Source of the DNA: CAYZMS01 sp964479625
Lineage (GTDB): Bacteria > Bacteroidota > Bacteroidia > Chitinophagales > Saprospiraceae
Direction: 5' to 3'
Assembly: GCA_964479625.1 (NCBI GenBank)
Contig: CAYZMS010000015.1
Span: 1-64,000, forward strand
Length of the DNA stretch: 64,000 nucleotides
Both the position numbers and the translations under genes were made by a program. The notes under the pieces were generated by a model that did no database searches, had not been told where the DNA came from, and worked only from the letters and a program-made list of their open reading frames with translations. This document shows positions 35,183 through 44,655 of the stretch, piece by piece (the first letter of the stretch is position 1; each line of letters starts with the position of its first letter).

Positions 35183-37039
35183 ATGCAACATCGGCTTATT
35201 GTACTTTCGATCATTGCCCTGGGCTATGTACTGGGCTATTTTGTCCTGGATCGATGGAAGACGAGCTTGTTTTACGGAGATTCGAACGGGTATTATCTGC
35301 ATGTAGTTTCCTTCTTTGTAAACCAGGATGTGGGCGATTACGACAAGACCATTACGACCCTAAGGAAAGTGAACCCTCAATCAGCAGACCCAAGAGAGGA
35401 TAAATTTGGTATTCGACAAACGAAAAAAGGAAGGTACTACATTAAGTATACCCTAGGTGTACCCCTCCTAGAGACTCCTTTTTTCCTGTTGGCCCATGCA
35501 TATGCCGGTTCCAATCCAGCATTTGATGCTAATGGCTGGAGCCTTCCATATAGGTTGCTGGTCAGTTTTGCTCCAGTAGTTTATGTGCTGATCGGTTTGT
35601 GGATGCTTTATGGCTTGTTGGAAAAATACTATTCGAAAAGGGTGGTTTGGTTAACGGTATTTGCCCTGGCTTTTGCCACCAATCTATTCTTTCAGGCCAC
35701 CTATGTGACCATGGCCCATGCCTTTTTATTTTTTGATTATTGCCTCTTGTTAGCCTTGAGCTATCGATTCTATCAAAATCCGACTGGCCTGCTGGCCTTC
35801 CTAATCGGTGGGGTGGTTGGTCTGATCGGGTTGACCAGAGTGCCTGAGTTGGTCAGTGTCTTCATTCCCTTTTTGTGGGGAGTATCCAATTGGAAGGGCC
35901 TGAAGGGAAGGTTCACCTTCTTTTTTCAGAATTATCGCTTCATTCTGCTGGCGGCATTCGGCGGCATAATAGTGTTTTCCCTACAATTGAATTATTGGTA
36001 TTACGTTAGCGGCGCCCTGGTCTTTAATCCTTATGACGGGGAGGGCTTTAATTTCCTGAAGCCGAATATACTCAAGGGCTTTTTTGATTTTAGAAATGGC
36101 TGGTTGATCTATACACCGATCATGATCTTTAGCCTGGTCGGAATAGTATACCTCAAACGCTATGCACCAGCCGTTTTTATGCCTTTGCTGGTGTTTGTGG
36201 GGCTGCATGTGCACATTCATTATTCCTACTATGTCTGGACCTTTTTCCCGGGATTGGGGCAACGTCCTATGGTGGAGGCCTATGCCTTATTGAGTTTTGG
36301 TCTGGCGGCCTGCTTTTCCTCTTTGCTTCAAAAGAAACATTGGTTCTGGCTCCCATGGCTGGCCACTTTTTTGTTTACCGGCCTGAACCTGTTCCAGACC
36401 TGGCAAATGAAGGAGGGTATTATTTGGTCGGAGCGGGGAAATCCCGCCTTTTATTATGCTACTTTCGGCCGCTTGCAGCCAACAAAAACTTCTCTGGTAG
36501 CCTATGACGCAAAGATCCTCCAACCCGATTCTTCGAGCTTGGTGAGAAAGGCCCAACTCGCAGCACAAACTTTTGAGGGTGCTCCATGCGCTAACTGCTC
36601 CAGTATTTTCAAACGGTCTGGTTCGTATGCTTATCGCACCGGATTAAAAGAACGGGATACACTGATCCATGCCTTTCCATTGAATAGCGTAAAACCCGGG
36701 GATTGGATCAGATTGGAGGCCGAGGTTTATATGCACCGGGATGATCAAACGTGGCAACGGGACAAATGCCTGGTGTATGGTCTGCATTTTTTAAAGGAGA
36801 ATGGGGAAAAGGTACGGGAAGTGACCATTAAGCCCTCCAGCCATATCGGGAATAGGGATTTCTCCATCTGGACCGATGGAAAATCCGATACCTGGGAGTG
36901 GGTAAGCTTTTTTGTCCCGGTGCCGAAAATATACCAGAAAGGCTGGCAGGCAAGGGTTTTTACCTACAACAGGCACCATCAAGTACTTTATTTCGATAAT
37001 ATAAAGGTAGATCACTACATAAAAAGGGAAGAGCTGTAG
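35183..37039 (+). CDS. Polytopic glycosyltransferase-like membrane protein with C-terminal beta-sandwich
   Basis: 618 residues from ATG 35183 (MQHRLIVLSII). About ten membrane helices to about residue 450; the first outer loop has YGDSNGYYLHVVSFFVNQDV with acidic residues as in GT-C enzymes, then GRYYIKYTLGVPLLETPFFL. The C-terminal 150 residues are soluble and look like a jelly-roll carbohydrate-binding domain (about 495-610), starting FEGAPCANCSSIF. The GT-C assignment is inferred from topology. Its stop is 3 bp from that of the convergent glycosyltransferase gene. Confidence 0.7.
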   Translation: MQHRLIVLSIIALGYVLGYFVLDRWKTSLFYGDSNGYYLHVVSFFVNQDVGDYDKTITTLRKVNPQSADPREDKFGIRQTKKGRYYIKYTLGVPLLETPFFLLAHAYAGSNPAFDANGWSLPYRLLVSFAPVVYVLIGLWMLYGLLEKYYSKRVVWLTVFALAFATNLFFQATYVTMAHAFLFFDYCLLLALSYRFYQNPTGLLAFLIGGVVGLIGLTRVPELVSVFIPFLWGVSNWKGLKGRFTFFFQNYRFILLAAFGGIIVFSLQLNYWYYVSGALVFNPYDGEGFNFLKPNILKGFFDFRNGWLIYTPIMIFSLVGIVYLKRYAPAVFMPLLVFVGLHVHIHYSYYVWTFFPGLGQRPMVEAYALLSFGLAACFSSLLQKKHWFWLPWLATFLFTGLNLFQTWQMKEGIIWSERGNPAFYYATFGRLQPTKTSLVAYDAKILQPDSSSLVRKAQLAAQTFEGAPCANCSSIFKRSGSYAYRTGLKERDTLIHAFPLNSVKPGDWIRLEAEVYMHRDDQTWQRDKCLVYGLHFLKENGEKVREVTIKPSSHIGNRDFSIWTDGKSDTWEWVSFFVPVPKIYQKGWQARVFTYNRHHQVLYFDNIKVDHYIKREEL

Positions 37040-37042
37040 ACT

Positions 37043-38461
37043 TTACTTTTTTCGATACACCCAAAACCGAACGGGCCAACGTCCGAAAGTGGTGTCTGCC
37101 TTCCAATGGGTGCTAATATGGTCGAATTCCTGATCCGAAAAATCATTCATTACTTCGGAATAAAGCAGGACCTCATGCCTTTCCCAGTCAATTACTTCCA
37201 AGGTACTGGTATCTGAACCAAGTTCAATCGCAGATCTTTTGCCTTTGTTGGGGAACTGAGTTCCAAATTGATGGGTGTCTATATGCTGATTATCAAGGTA
37301 TTGCATAGCTTTTGCTCTAGCCCTATAGTAGGGTAAATGTGCCAGGGTGGCATCCCAGTTCTGAGCAATTTTCCTGGGATAAACCCAAAAGTTTCCTGAA
37401 AACAATAGTAGACAAAGCCCAAGTACAACAGCTTTTCCTTGGAATGGCTTCCTAAAAAATATTATCCGAAGCAAACATAAAAACAACAAACTAAGGGGAA
37501 GGAAAAGAGGTAAGAGGTAGCGCAATGCAATACCGGATTGTGAAAATAAAAATACCGGGGTAAAAACGATAAAAGGAGCACCCACCGCCGCCAGCAAGCT
37601 AAGCGGCCGATTGTTTCTTAGCAGGTAAGCTTTGTATTTCCAAAACAGCATAAGGGTGGGAAGCCAAATAAAAATTCGACCGTGGTCAAGTAAACGCCAG
37701 GCAAAGACCCCTGCATTTCGAAAGATCTGCTGGAGGGTAGCCACCTCCCTGTGATGGCTCCAGGCGGGATTGGGGGTACGCACCCACCATCCCATTTCCA
37801 GCTTGCGCAAAGAGTAGAAAAACAATAAGGGTAAGGCTGCCAAAAGGTAAGGCAGGTACCAGGATATTTTTGGAAGCGACCTGTTTCGATGAAAAAACAG
37901 GCAAAGGTCCAGTATTCCCAGGCTGCTAACCAGGAGAATGCCCCGCAGACTACAGGCAAGTAAAAGAAACAAATAAAGGATAAAAAGGGGGGTATGCCGT
38001 TTTCGAAATATATCGTTCAAGGCTCCTAAATAAGCAAATGTTAAAACAAGATCCGGACTCACCAGGGTGCTCTGCGCAGCCATTACCGGATCTGCTATCA
38101 GTATAACCATACCCAGCCAATACCATATTTTTTCCGGAAAGAAAAAAAGTAGCAGGCGATGCCACTGCCAAATTATCCCCAAGAGGAAGGGCAGCATGGC
38201 GAAATGGGAGACGGTCAGACTTCGGCCGAAGGCTTTCCAGGCGGCTGCCACATACATATTGAACAGGGGAGGGTGGCCGGAATCCAGCTCATAGGGTAGC
38301 AGTAAATATTGAAAGTTGGTGTCGTAATACCATTGGGCACGACGGGAAGCTTGGCTAATGGTATCCCAAAAAAAGACGTGTTCCCTGACCAAAAAGGTGA
38401 GCAGGAACGCCAAAAGGAAAAAGGGAAGGGGAGCGGGTATGTTCTTGATTTGATCTTGCAC
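37043..38461 (-). CDS. GT39-like polyprenyl-sugar glycosyltransferase
   Basis: 472 residues; start is GTG 38461, the only start that gives a full first helix. It is multi-pass (about 9-11 helices); the first outer loop contains HVFFWDTISQASRRAQWYYD and YELDSGHPPLFN, the pattern of ArnT/PMT-type GT-C enzymes (acidic residue followed by HPPL). The C-terminal 130 residues are soluble. Together with the neighbour it may build or decorate surface glycans. Acceptor unknown. Confidence 0.75.
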   Translation of the reverse strand: MQDQIKNIPAPLPFFLLAFLLTFLVREHVFFWDTISQASRRAQWYYDTNFQYLLLPYELDSGHPPLFNMYVAAAWKAFGRSLTVSHFAMLPFLLGIIWQWHRLLLFFFPEKIWYWLGMVILIADPVMAAQSTLVSPDLVLTFAYLGALNDIFRKRHTPLFILYLFLLLACSLRGILLVSSLGILDLCLFFHRNRSLPKISWYLPYLLAALPLLFFYSLRKLEMGWWVRTPNPAWSHHREVATLQQIFRNAGVFAWRLLDHGRIFIWLPTLMLFWKYKAYLLRNNRPLSLLAAVGAPFIVFTPVFLFSQSGIALRYLLPLFLPLSLLFLCLLRIIFFRKPFQGKAVVLGLCLLLFSGNFWVYPRKIAQNWDATLAHLPYYRARAKAMQYLDNQHIDTHQFGTQFPNKGKRSAIELGSDTSTLEVIDWERHEVLLYSEVMNDFSDQEFDHISTHWKADTTFGRWPVRFWVYRKK

Positions 38462-38540
38462 CTTGTCAAAGGTACAGTTTAATTTTTTTCGAATGCTGTC
38501 GGGTTGAAAAACAGCTGATAGCTACCGTCCTCATTTTTTC

Positions 38541-38548
38541 TATATTTG
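38541..38548 (+). promoter_or_regulatory. Bacteroidota-type -7 element before ychF
   Basis: TATATTTG matches TAnnTTTG, 20 bp before the ychF ATG. The matching -33 TTTG is not obvious, so this is a partial match. Confidence 0.5.
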
Positions 38549-38567
38549 CAACTCAAAAAAGAACAGC

Positions 38568-39668
38568 ATGGGTTTACGCTGCGGTATTGTAGGCTTGCCA
38601 AACGTAGGGAAATCGACACTTTTCAATGCATTGACTTCGGCCAAAGCCCTGGCGGCCAATTATCCATTTGCCACCAAGGATCCAAACATCGGAGTGATTA
38701 CCGTTCCGGATCAGCGCCTGGACAAGCTGGCTGAGTTGGTCCGTCCCCAAAAGGTAATTCCCACTACGGTTGAGATCGTAGATATTGCCGGTCTGATCAA
38801 AGGGGCTAGCCAGGGGGAAGGGCTCGGGAACCAGTTCCTGGCCAACATCCGGGAGGTGGATGCCATCATCCATGTCGTTCGCTGTTTCGAAGACACCAAT
38901 GTAGTGCATGTCGACGGAGATGTGAATCCGGTACGCGATAAGGAAGTAATCGATACCGAGCTACTGCTAAAAGACCTAGAAACAGTAGAAAAGCGGCTGG
39001 AGCGCCTTCGAAAAAATGCCAAAGCCGGAGAGAAGGAGGCTGTCAAACTCGTAGAAACCGCGGAAACGATCAAAGCCCATTTGGAGTCGGAGCAGCCTGC
39101 CCGTACCCTTGCTTTTGAAGACGATGACCAGATCGAGCTGTTGAATGATCTGTTCTTGTTGACGGCCAAACCCATTCTTTACGTTTGCAATGTGGATGAA
39201 GATTCGGTGCACGAAGGAAATGAACATACCAAGGCCTTTCAGGCGGCAGTTTCCAAGGAGCAGGCGCAGGTTATTTTGATCAGCGCCGGAATAGAAGCCG
39301 ATATTGCCGAATTGGAAACCGTGGAAGAACGCCAGGAATTCCTGGAAGACATGGGCCTGAAGGAACCCGGGGTGAATAAACTGATTCGTGCCAGCTACGA
39401 ATTGTTACAACTGATTACTTATTTTACAGCGGGAGAAAAGGAAGTCAGGGCCTGGACTATTCCTCAGAGGTTTAAGGCACCGCAGGCGGCAGGGGTGATT
39501 CATACTGACTTCGAAAAAGGCTTCATTAGGGCCGAGGTCATAAAATATGACGATTTTATCCGGTATGGTTCGGAGGCCAAGGTCAAGGAAGCCGGCAAAC
39601 TGGGCGTGGAGGGCAAGGAATATGAGGTGAAGGATGGAGACGTCATGCATTTCCGGTTCAACGTTTAG
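38568..39668 (+). CDS. ychF: YchF/OLA1-family ATPase-GTPase
   Basis: 366 residues. OBG-type P loop GLPNVGKSTLF (8-18), switch region IVDIAGLIKGASQGEGLGNQ, a coiled-coil insert (about 130-190) and the C-terminal TGS domain ending KVKEAGKLGVEGKEYEVKDG. YchF binds ATP preferentially, acts on ribosome-associated processes and is almost universal; the specific biochemical task is unresolved. Its stop overlaps the convergent saccharopine-reductase-like gene by 4 bp. Confidence 0.97.
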   Translation: MGLRCGIVGLPNVGKSTLFNALTSAKALAANYPFATKDPNIGVITVPDQRLDKLAELVRPQKVIPTTVEIVDIAGLIKGASQGEGLGNQFLANIREVDAIIHVVRCFEDTNVVHVDGDVNPVRDKEVIDTELLLKDLETVEKRLERLRKNAKAGEKEAVKLVETAETIKAHLESEQPARTLAFEDDDQIELLNDLFLLTAKPILYVCNVDEDSVHEGNEHTKAFQAAVSKEQAQVILISAGIEADIAELETVEERQEFLEDMGLKEPGVNKLIRASYELLQLITYFTAGEKEVRAWTIPQRFKAPQAAGVIHTDFEKGFIRAEVIKYDDFIRYGSEAKVKEAGKLGVEGKEYEVKDGDVMHFRFNV

Positions 39669-41002
39669 ATCTCATCGAACTCATATTCCTTGAAGGCTAT
39701 TCCGTAAGACTCCAGCTCTTCCAGAACGGGATTATAAACCTCCGGTAAAACGGGAATATGAACCCCTCTGGAGTTTATCCGGTTTTCCATCACCAATTTT
39801 ACAAAAATCCCCATCGGTAACCCGACCGTTTTGGCCATTGCCGTGTCCCCGGCGTTCTCTCCGGTGATCTTTAGTGTAGTGACCAGCTTTTTTAGCCGAC
39901 CCTCCAATAAGTATTCGAATTCGTGAACCATGAGCACCATATCCTTATCGAAGGGTTTCATAGCCCATTTCTTTTCCAGTAAGTCTTGTAGGATAAGAGC
40001 TGGCGTCGCATGGGGTAAGCGAATTTTTGACTTTCGAAACAGCCCCAACCAATCCAGTTTCTTGATAATCGCTGAGTTGACAGGAACACCCAGAAAACGA
40101 GCAGTTCGGTCCTTTAGGGAACCACCCTCAGTTGAAGGCAGGAAGGCACTGAGTAATTCGTGATAACTGACACTTTCCGAGGCCAGGATGGGGAAGTCGC
40201 CGTCCGTAAATCCAAGTTGGATCAGGGCATCCCAGGCCTTACAAAAGCCTTTATGTCGAATGGTACCTCTGAAAATCGAGGGAATATTATTTAAACCATA
40301 TACTTCCCGGTATAATAAAGAGTCGCGGTTGGCGTAAACTTCCCATTCTCCCAATTCGGGTATGTCAACGACCTTGAACTCCTTGAAAAGCCGATGATAG
40401 GGGATACAGCGCAGTTTTTCATTTTCGAGGAACTGAGCAGTACCCTGCCCAGCAAGTACTACATTCCGGGGGTTCCAGGTGAACTTGTAGTGCCAAGGGT
40501 TATCATCACTTTCCGGGGCGATCAAGCCGCCAGTGTAGGAGTGAAAACGTTGTAATTGAGCGCCTTTTGCCTTCAAACGATCAATTACCTGCATGGCAGA
40601 CATGTGGTCAATTCCGGGATCCAGCCCCATTTCTCCCATAAAGATCAACTCCCTGTTACGGGCTTCATCGCCCAGGCGATATAATTCATGGGAAACGTAA
40701 GAAGCGGTAATCAGGTGCTTTTTCAGTTTAATGCAATCATGGGCAACTTCGAGGTGTAAATGGGCGGGCAGGAGCGAAACGACCACGTCAACACGGGAGA
40801 TCAGATCCCGGCGGTCATTGACCTTTGTGACATCCAGCCATACCGCAAGGGCATTAGGATGGCCATTGGCCTTTGCCTGGGCTTTTTCCAAGTTCACATC
40901 GGCTATGGTTACCCTCCAGTTGTTTTTCCTGGCCTGCTGCAGTGTATACCGGATCAAGGCGGAGGAACTAAGGCCAGCTCCTATTATCAGTACTGAATTC
41001 AT
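39665..41002 (-). CDS. Saccharopine reductase-type dehydrogenase
   Basis: 445 residues from ATG 41002 (MNSVLIIGAGLSSS). A Rossmann fold comes first (GAGLSSSALIRYTL; DV after the second strand). The catalytic/substrate region shows GEMGLDPGIDHMSAMQVID, then FHSYTGGLIAPESDDNPWHY and KFTWNPRNVVLAGQG, as in LYS9-type saccharopine reductases, which interconvert saccharopine and aminoadipate semialdehyde plus glutamate in lysine metabolism. Direction (catabolic or anabolic) cannot be told. No LKR/aminoadipate genes are adjacent. Confidence 0.85.
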   Translation of the reverse strand: MNSVLIIGAGLSSSALIRYTLQQARKNNWRVTIADVNLEKAQAKANGHPNALAVWLDVTKVNDRRDLISRVDVVVSLLPAHLHLEVAHDCIKLKKHLITASYVSHELYRLGDEARNRELIFMGEMGLDPGIDHMSAMQVIDRLKAKGAQLQRFHSYTGGLIAPESDDNPWHYKFTWNPRNVVLAGQGTAQFLENEKLRCIPYHRLFKEFKVVDIPELGEWEVYANRDSLLYREVYGLNNIPSIFRGTIRHKGFCKAWDALIQLGFTDGDFPILASESVSYHELLSAFLPSTEGGSLKDRTARFLGVPVNSAIIKKLDWLGLFRKSKIRLPHATPALILQDLLEKKWAMKPFDKDMVLMVHEFEYLLEGRLKKLVTTLKITGENAGDTAMAKTVGLPMGIFVKLVMENRINSRGVHIPVLPEVYNPVLEELESYGIAFKEYEFDEI

Positions 41003-41124
41003 AGAGTCTTTTAAATTATTTAGGGTTTTCGTGGTTCGAGTTTCAGGCCGGGATATTACACTTTTTCTTCTGTAAACCACATTCCTTTTTTTCTGGAATT
41101 GTCACCACCAAAGGCTGGAATACC

Positions 41125-41667
41125 TTAATGACTTGATTGGCGGTACTGCCTGGAGACCTCCCAACTTACGATCCCGACACAGACAGAAATGTTCAGGGAG
41201 TGCTTTGTCCCGAATTGACGAATCTCCAGTGCCCCGTCCGCCATGGCAACTGCCTCCTCTGTTACCCCACTGACTTCATTTCCAAAGACCAGGGCAATGG
41301 GCGTTTGCCAGGAAGGGATGGTGAATTTCTCAAGGGAGGTGCTGTTATCGGTCTGTTCAACGATCCAAATCTGATATTCTTTGCTTTTCAACTTATTCAG
41401 GGCATCGACTGTTTTTTTTTCATAGCTCCAGCTAACGGTTTCTGTGGCCCCAATAGCCGTTTTCAGGATCTCGCGATGAGGTGGTTGGGCGGTTATACCG
41501 GTAAGGACTACCCCCTCCAGCGCGAAGGCATCTGCTGTGCGAAAGGCGCTGCCTACATTCAGGCCAGACCGGACGTTATCCAAAACAAGGGTAACGGGAG
41601 TTTTTCTGGTTTTTTGAAACTCCTCCGGATTAAGACGGTTTAATTCTTTGAGAGATAGTTTGCGCAT
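41125..41667 (-). CDS. TrmH/SpoU-family tRNA or rRNA 2'-O-methyltransferase
   Basis: 180 residues. All three SPOUT motifs are present: VTLVLDNVRSGLNVGSAFRT, PIALVFGNEVSGVTEEAV and IRQFGTKHSLNISVCVGI. This family transfers a methyl group from S-adenosylmethionine to ribose 2'-OH. The short form without N-terminal extension is like TrmL/TrmH small members, so a tRNA target is more likely than rRNA, by length only. It diverges from the AcpH-type gene with only 17 bp between starts. Confidence 0.92.
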   Translation of the reverse strand: MRKLSLKELNRLNPEEFQKTRKTPVTLVLDNVRSGLNVGSAFRTADAFALEGVVLTGITAQPPHREILKTAIGATETVSWSYEKKTVDALNKLKSKEYQIWIVEQTDNSTSLEKFTIPSWQTPIALVFGNEVSGVTEEAVAMADGALEIRQFGTKHSLNISVCVGIVSWEVSRQYRQSSH

Positions 41668-41684
41668 AGTTTGTAATCATTCGA

Positions 41685-42275
41685 ATGAATCATCTCGCTC
41701 ACCTTTTACTGTCCTGTCAGGATGACCATCTATTGGTCGGGAACTTCCTGGCCGATTTCTTAAGTAAGCGAGAAATGGATCAATACCCGCAAAATATACA
41801 AAGGGGCTTCGAATTGCACCGATTTATCGACAACTTTACCGATAACCATCCGGAAGTTAGGAAAGCTACAGCCCTTTTGCATGCCCGCCACCACAAATAT
41901 GCTCCTGTTATAGTGGATATCTTTTTCGATTATTTCCTGAGCCTGCACTGGCTTGATTTTCACCCGGAGCCTCTGGAAGCATTCACCCAAAAGGTTTATC
42001 AGAAATTATCAAGCCATCTGCGAATTATGCCCAACCGACTTCAGCGGGACCTGCCTTATATGATACAGGATGACTGGTTGTGTGCCTACGGGAATATGTC
42101 GGCCCTGGAGGGAACCTTCCGTCGAATTAAAAAAAGGGTAAGCAGACCGGAACAATTGGATGGAGTAATAGACAGTTTAAAGGACAACCACGCAGCATTG
42201 GAAATACATTTCCAACGCTTTTTTCCTATCCTTCAAGAAGCCTGTTCCGACTGGTGTTTTTCGAAAGAGCACTAA
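41685..42275 (+). CDS. acpH: AcpH-type acyl-carrier-protein phosphodiesterase
   Basis: 196 residues. MNHLAHLLLS, LLVGNFLADFLS, GFELHRFIDNFTDNHPEVRK and VIVDIFFDYFLSLHW are the AcpH signature, with the His/Asp set used for metal binding (HD-like fold). AcpH removes the 4'-phosphopantetheine arm from ACP, allowing cofactor turnover. It is a single gene; the ilvN gene converges from the other side. Confidence 0.88.
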   Translation: MNHLAHLLLSCQDDHLLVGNFLADFLSKREMDQYPQNIQRGFELHRFIDNFTDNHPEVRKATALLHARHHKYAPVIVDIFFDYFLSLHWLDFHPEPLEAFTQKVYQKLSSHLRIMPNRLQRDLPYMIQDDWLCAYGNMSALEGTFRRIKKRVSRPEQLDGVIDSLKDNHAALEIHFQRFFPILQEACSDWCFSKEH

Positions 42276-42300
42276 TGAACAGTTGGTTGTTTGGGGCATT

Positions 42301-42834
42301 CTAATCGAATTCCTCCTTTTGGACCAGTGACTGGAGGTAGGTGTTCAGGCGTTCCATGGGTTTTACAATGGCTACCCGCCCTGAACGGACGAATTCATAA
42401 ATGCCAAATTCCTGTAGGTCGGTTAAAAGGGCCTCTGTTTCCTTCTGATGTCCGGTTTTTTCAATGACAATGTATTCGGGTTCGATCTCGAGTATTCGGG
42501 CGTTATGGGCCCGGATCAGGTGTTCCACCCGATCGCTGTTTGAAAAAACATGAGTGGGTATTTTGTAAAGGGCAATTTCCTGATAGATCGTTTCCTCCGG
42601 CCGGTAATAAAAGGCCTTGATCACATCCACCTGTTTTTCCAGTTGGGCTACCAGCTTTTCTATCATGGATTCTTCGTGTTGGACCACAATGGTAAACCGA
42701 TGGATCCCGGGGGTTGAAGAAACCGAAGTGGTTAGGCTATCGATATTGATATGTCGCCGGGAAAAAACCGAAACTACCCTTGCCAATAAGCCCGTTTGAT
42801 CCTCTGTGAAAACAGTTATGGTAAATTCGTTCAT
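42301..42834 (-). CDS. ilvN: Acetolactate synthase small (regulatory) subunit
   Basis: 177 residues. The ACT domain at the N-terminus (MNEFTITVFTEDQTGLLARV then SRRHINIDSLTTS) binds valine for feedback inhibition in this family. A second ACT-like half (about 80-160) follows with RVEHLIRAHNARILEIEPEY. It activates and regulates the large subunit encoded 33 bp upstream in the ilvDBN operon. Both IlvH and IlvN fit; length suggests the IlvH form with two domains. Confidence 0.93.
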   Translation of the reverse strand: MNEFTITVFTEDQTGLLARVVSVFSRRHINIDSLTTSVSSTPGIHRFTIVVQHEESMIEKLVAQLEKQVDVIKAFYYRPEETIYQEIALYKIPTHVFSNSDRVEHLIRAHNARILEIEPEYIVIEKTGHQKETEALLTDLQEFGIYEFVRSGRVAIVKPMERLNTYLQSLVQKEEFD

Positions 42835-42867
42835 TTGACTAATCGATTAGTAGTGATCATAAAACGC

Positions 42868-44655
42868 TTACCTCAAATGCTTTTTTTCCAAAACGATCTC
42901 ATCCACAGCACATCCACTGGGAACCATAGGAAAAATATTTTCTTCCCTTTCTACTTTTACATGCAAGAGAAAGGGACCTGTGGTGCTAAGCATTTCAGCA
43001 ACAGCCTCCTCCAGTTCATTTGGGTGCTCCAGGTAGCGACCGGCCACGCCGAACCCTTCGGCTATCTTTAGAAAGTCCGGATTTTGCAATTCAACGGAGC
43101 TGTACCGCCGATCAAAGAAGAGTTGTTGCCACTGGCGAACCATTCCCAGGTAGTTATTATCCAGAAGGATTATTTTAACCCCGGCTTTCCACTGAGCACA
43201 AAGGCCTAGCTCCTGGATCGTCATTTGAAAGCCGCCATCACCGATAAAAGCCACTACCTCCCGGTCAGGAAAGGCGGTTTTAGCTCCGAAGGCGGCTGGT
43301 AGCCCAAAACCCATCGTACCGGCTCCCCCGGAGGAGACCCATTGATCCTCTCCGAGGAATTCGTAGTAGCGCATGGCGGCCATTTGGTGTTGTCCTACAT
43401 CAGTGGCTACAATTGCTTTACCCTCTGTTTGACGGGAAACTTCCCGGATGACCATACCCATTCGCAATTCCCCTTTACTGCTGGCCTGCAGGTCGCGTTG
43501 TATGACTTTTTGATTTTCTATTTCCGCACAGGCTTCAAACTCGGCCAACCATTGAGAGTGGGTTCTGGCTTCCACCTCAGGAAGGAGTTTTTCAAGGGCA
43601 AACTTTGCATCCGATAAAATCGGGAAATGAGCGTGAACATTTTTATTGATCTCAGAGGGATCAATCTCAATATGGATTACATTGGCCTGTTTGGCATATT
43701 TACTAAGGTTACCCGTCACCCGATCATCAAATCGCATTCCAATTGCAATCAGCAGGTCACATTCATTTTGTTTTAGGTTCGGCCCATAATTACCGTGCAT
43801 ACCAAGTAAGCCCACGTTGAGGGGGTGGTTGGAAGCCAGTGTCGAAAGCCCATGCATGGTAGTGGCCACCGGGATACCTGATTTTTCTACAAAGTGCTGG
43901 AAGACTTTTTTTGCACCGGCTATGTGTATACCATGACCAGCCAGAATGAGTGGTTTACGGGCTGCGTTGATCGCAGCGGCCGCCTTCTCAATAGCCTCCT
44001 TGTGAGGAACCGGGTTGGGGTGGTAAGATCTAATGAAGGGAGTAGATTGATAAACAAAATCCAATTCAGCCACCTGTGCATCCTTGGTAATATCAATTAC
44101 TACCGGACCCGGCCGGCCCGTGTTGGCGACAAAGAAGGCCTTGGCAAAAACGGAAGGTATATCCCCGACATCCGTAATCTGGTAGTTCCACTTGGTAACG
44201 GGCATGGTACAGTTGATGACATCCGTCTCTTGAAAGGCATCGGATCCAAGAAGATGGCTAAAAACCTGGCCGGTAATACAAACAAGGGGGGTGGAATCGA
44301 GCAGGGCGTCCCCTAGGCCAGTGATCAGATTAGTGGCACCAGGGCCGGAGGTCGCCATACAAACCCCTATCTTTCTGGTAGTTCTGGCGTACCCCTGCGC
44401 GGCATGGATGGCACCCTGTTCGTGTCGGGGAAGGATATGCTGTAGTTGATCCTGAAAGTCATAAAGCTTGTCATAAACGGGCATAATAGCACCTCCCGGA
44501 TATCCAAAAATGGTTTCCACACCTTCCGCGAGGAGGCAATGCAGAACGGCTTCCGCTCCTGTCATTCGAACGGGTGTTGGTTTTTCCTGTGTTTCAGGAC
44601 TTTCGAAAACAATGGGTTGTGCAATCCGATGCATAATTATTGGTTTAGGCTTCAT
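42868..44655 (-). CDS. ilvB: Acetolactate synthase large (catalytic) subunit
   Basis: 595 residues in the standard TPP enzyme layout: N-terminal PYR domain with the catalytic Glu in AEGVETIFGYPGGA, a central FAD-type domain (GTPRPGPVV-like NTGRPGPVVIDITKD) and the C-terminal TPP-binding VVAFIGDGGFQMTIQELGLC to LDNN. It condenses two pyruvates to acetolactate, or pyruvate with 2-ketobutyrate. The start could be ATG 44655 (11-bp overlap with ilvD) or ATG 44634 (10-bp gap); both are in frame. Confidence 0.96.
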   Translation of the reverse strand: MKPKPIIMHRIAQPIVFESPETQEKPTPVRMTGAEAVLHCLLAEGVETIFGYPGGAIMPVYDKLYDFQDQLQHILPRHEQGAIHAAQGYARTTRKIGVCMATSGPGATNLITGLGDALLDSTPLVCITGQVFSHLLGSDAFQETDVINCTMPVTKWNYQITDVGDIPSVFAKAFFVANTGRPGPVVIDITKDAQVAELDFVYQSTPFIRSYHPNPVPHKEAIEKAAAAINAARKPLILAGHGIHIAGAKKVFQHFVEKSGIPVATTMHGLSTLASNHPLNVGLLGMHGNYGPNLKQNECDLLIAIGMRFDDRVTGNLSKYAKQANVIHIEIDPSEINKNVHAHFPILSDAKFALEKLLPEVEARTHSQWLAEFEACAEIENQKVIQRDLQASSKGELRMGMVIREVSRQTEGKAIVATDVGQHQMAAMRYYEFLGEDQWVSSGGAGTMGFGLPAAFGAKTAFPDREVVAFIGDGGFQMTIQELGLCAQWKAGVKIILLDNNYLGMVRQWQQLFFDRRYSSVELQNPDFLKIAEGFGVAGRYLEHPNELEEAVAEMLSTTGPFLLHVKVEREENIFPMVPSGCAVDEIVLEKKHLR

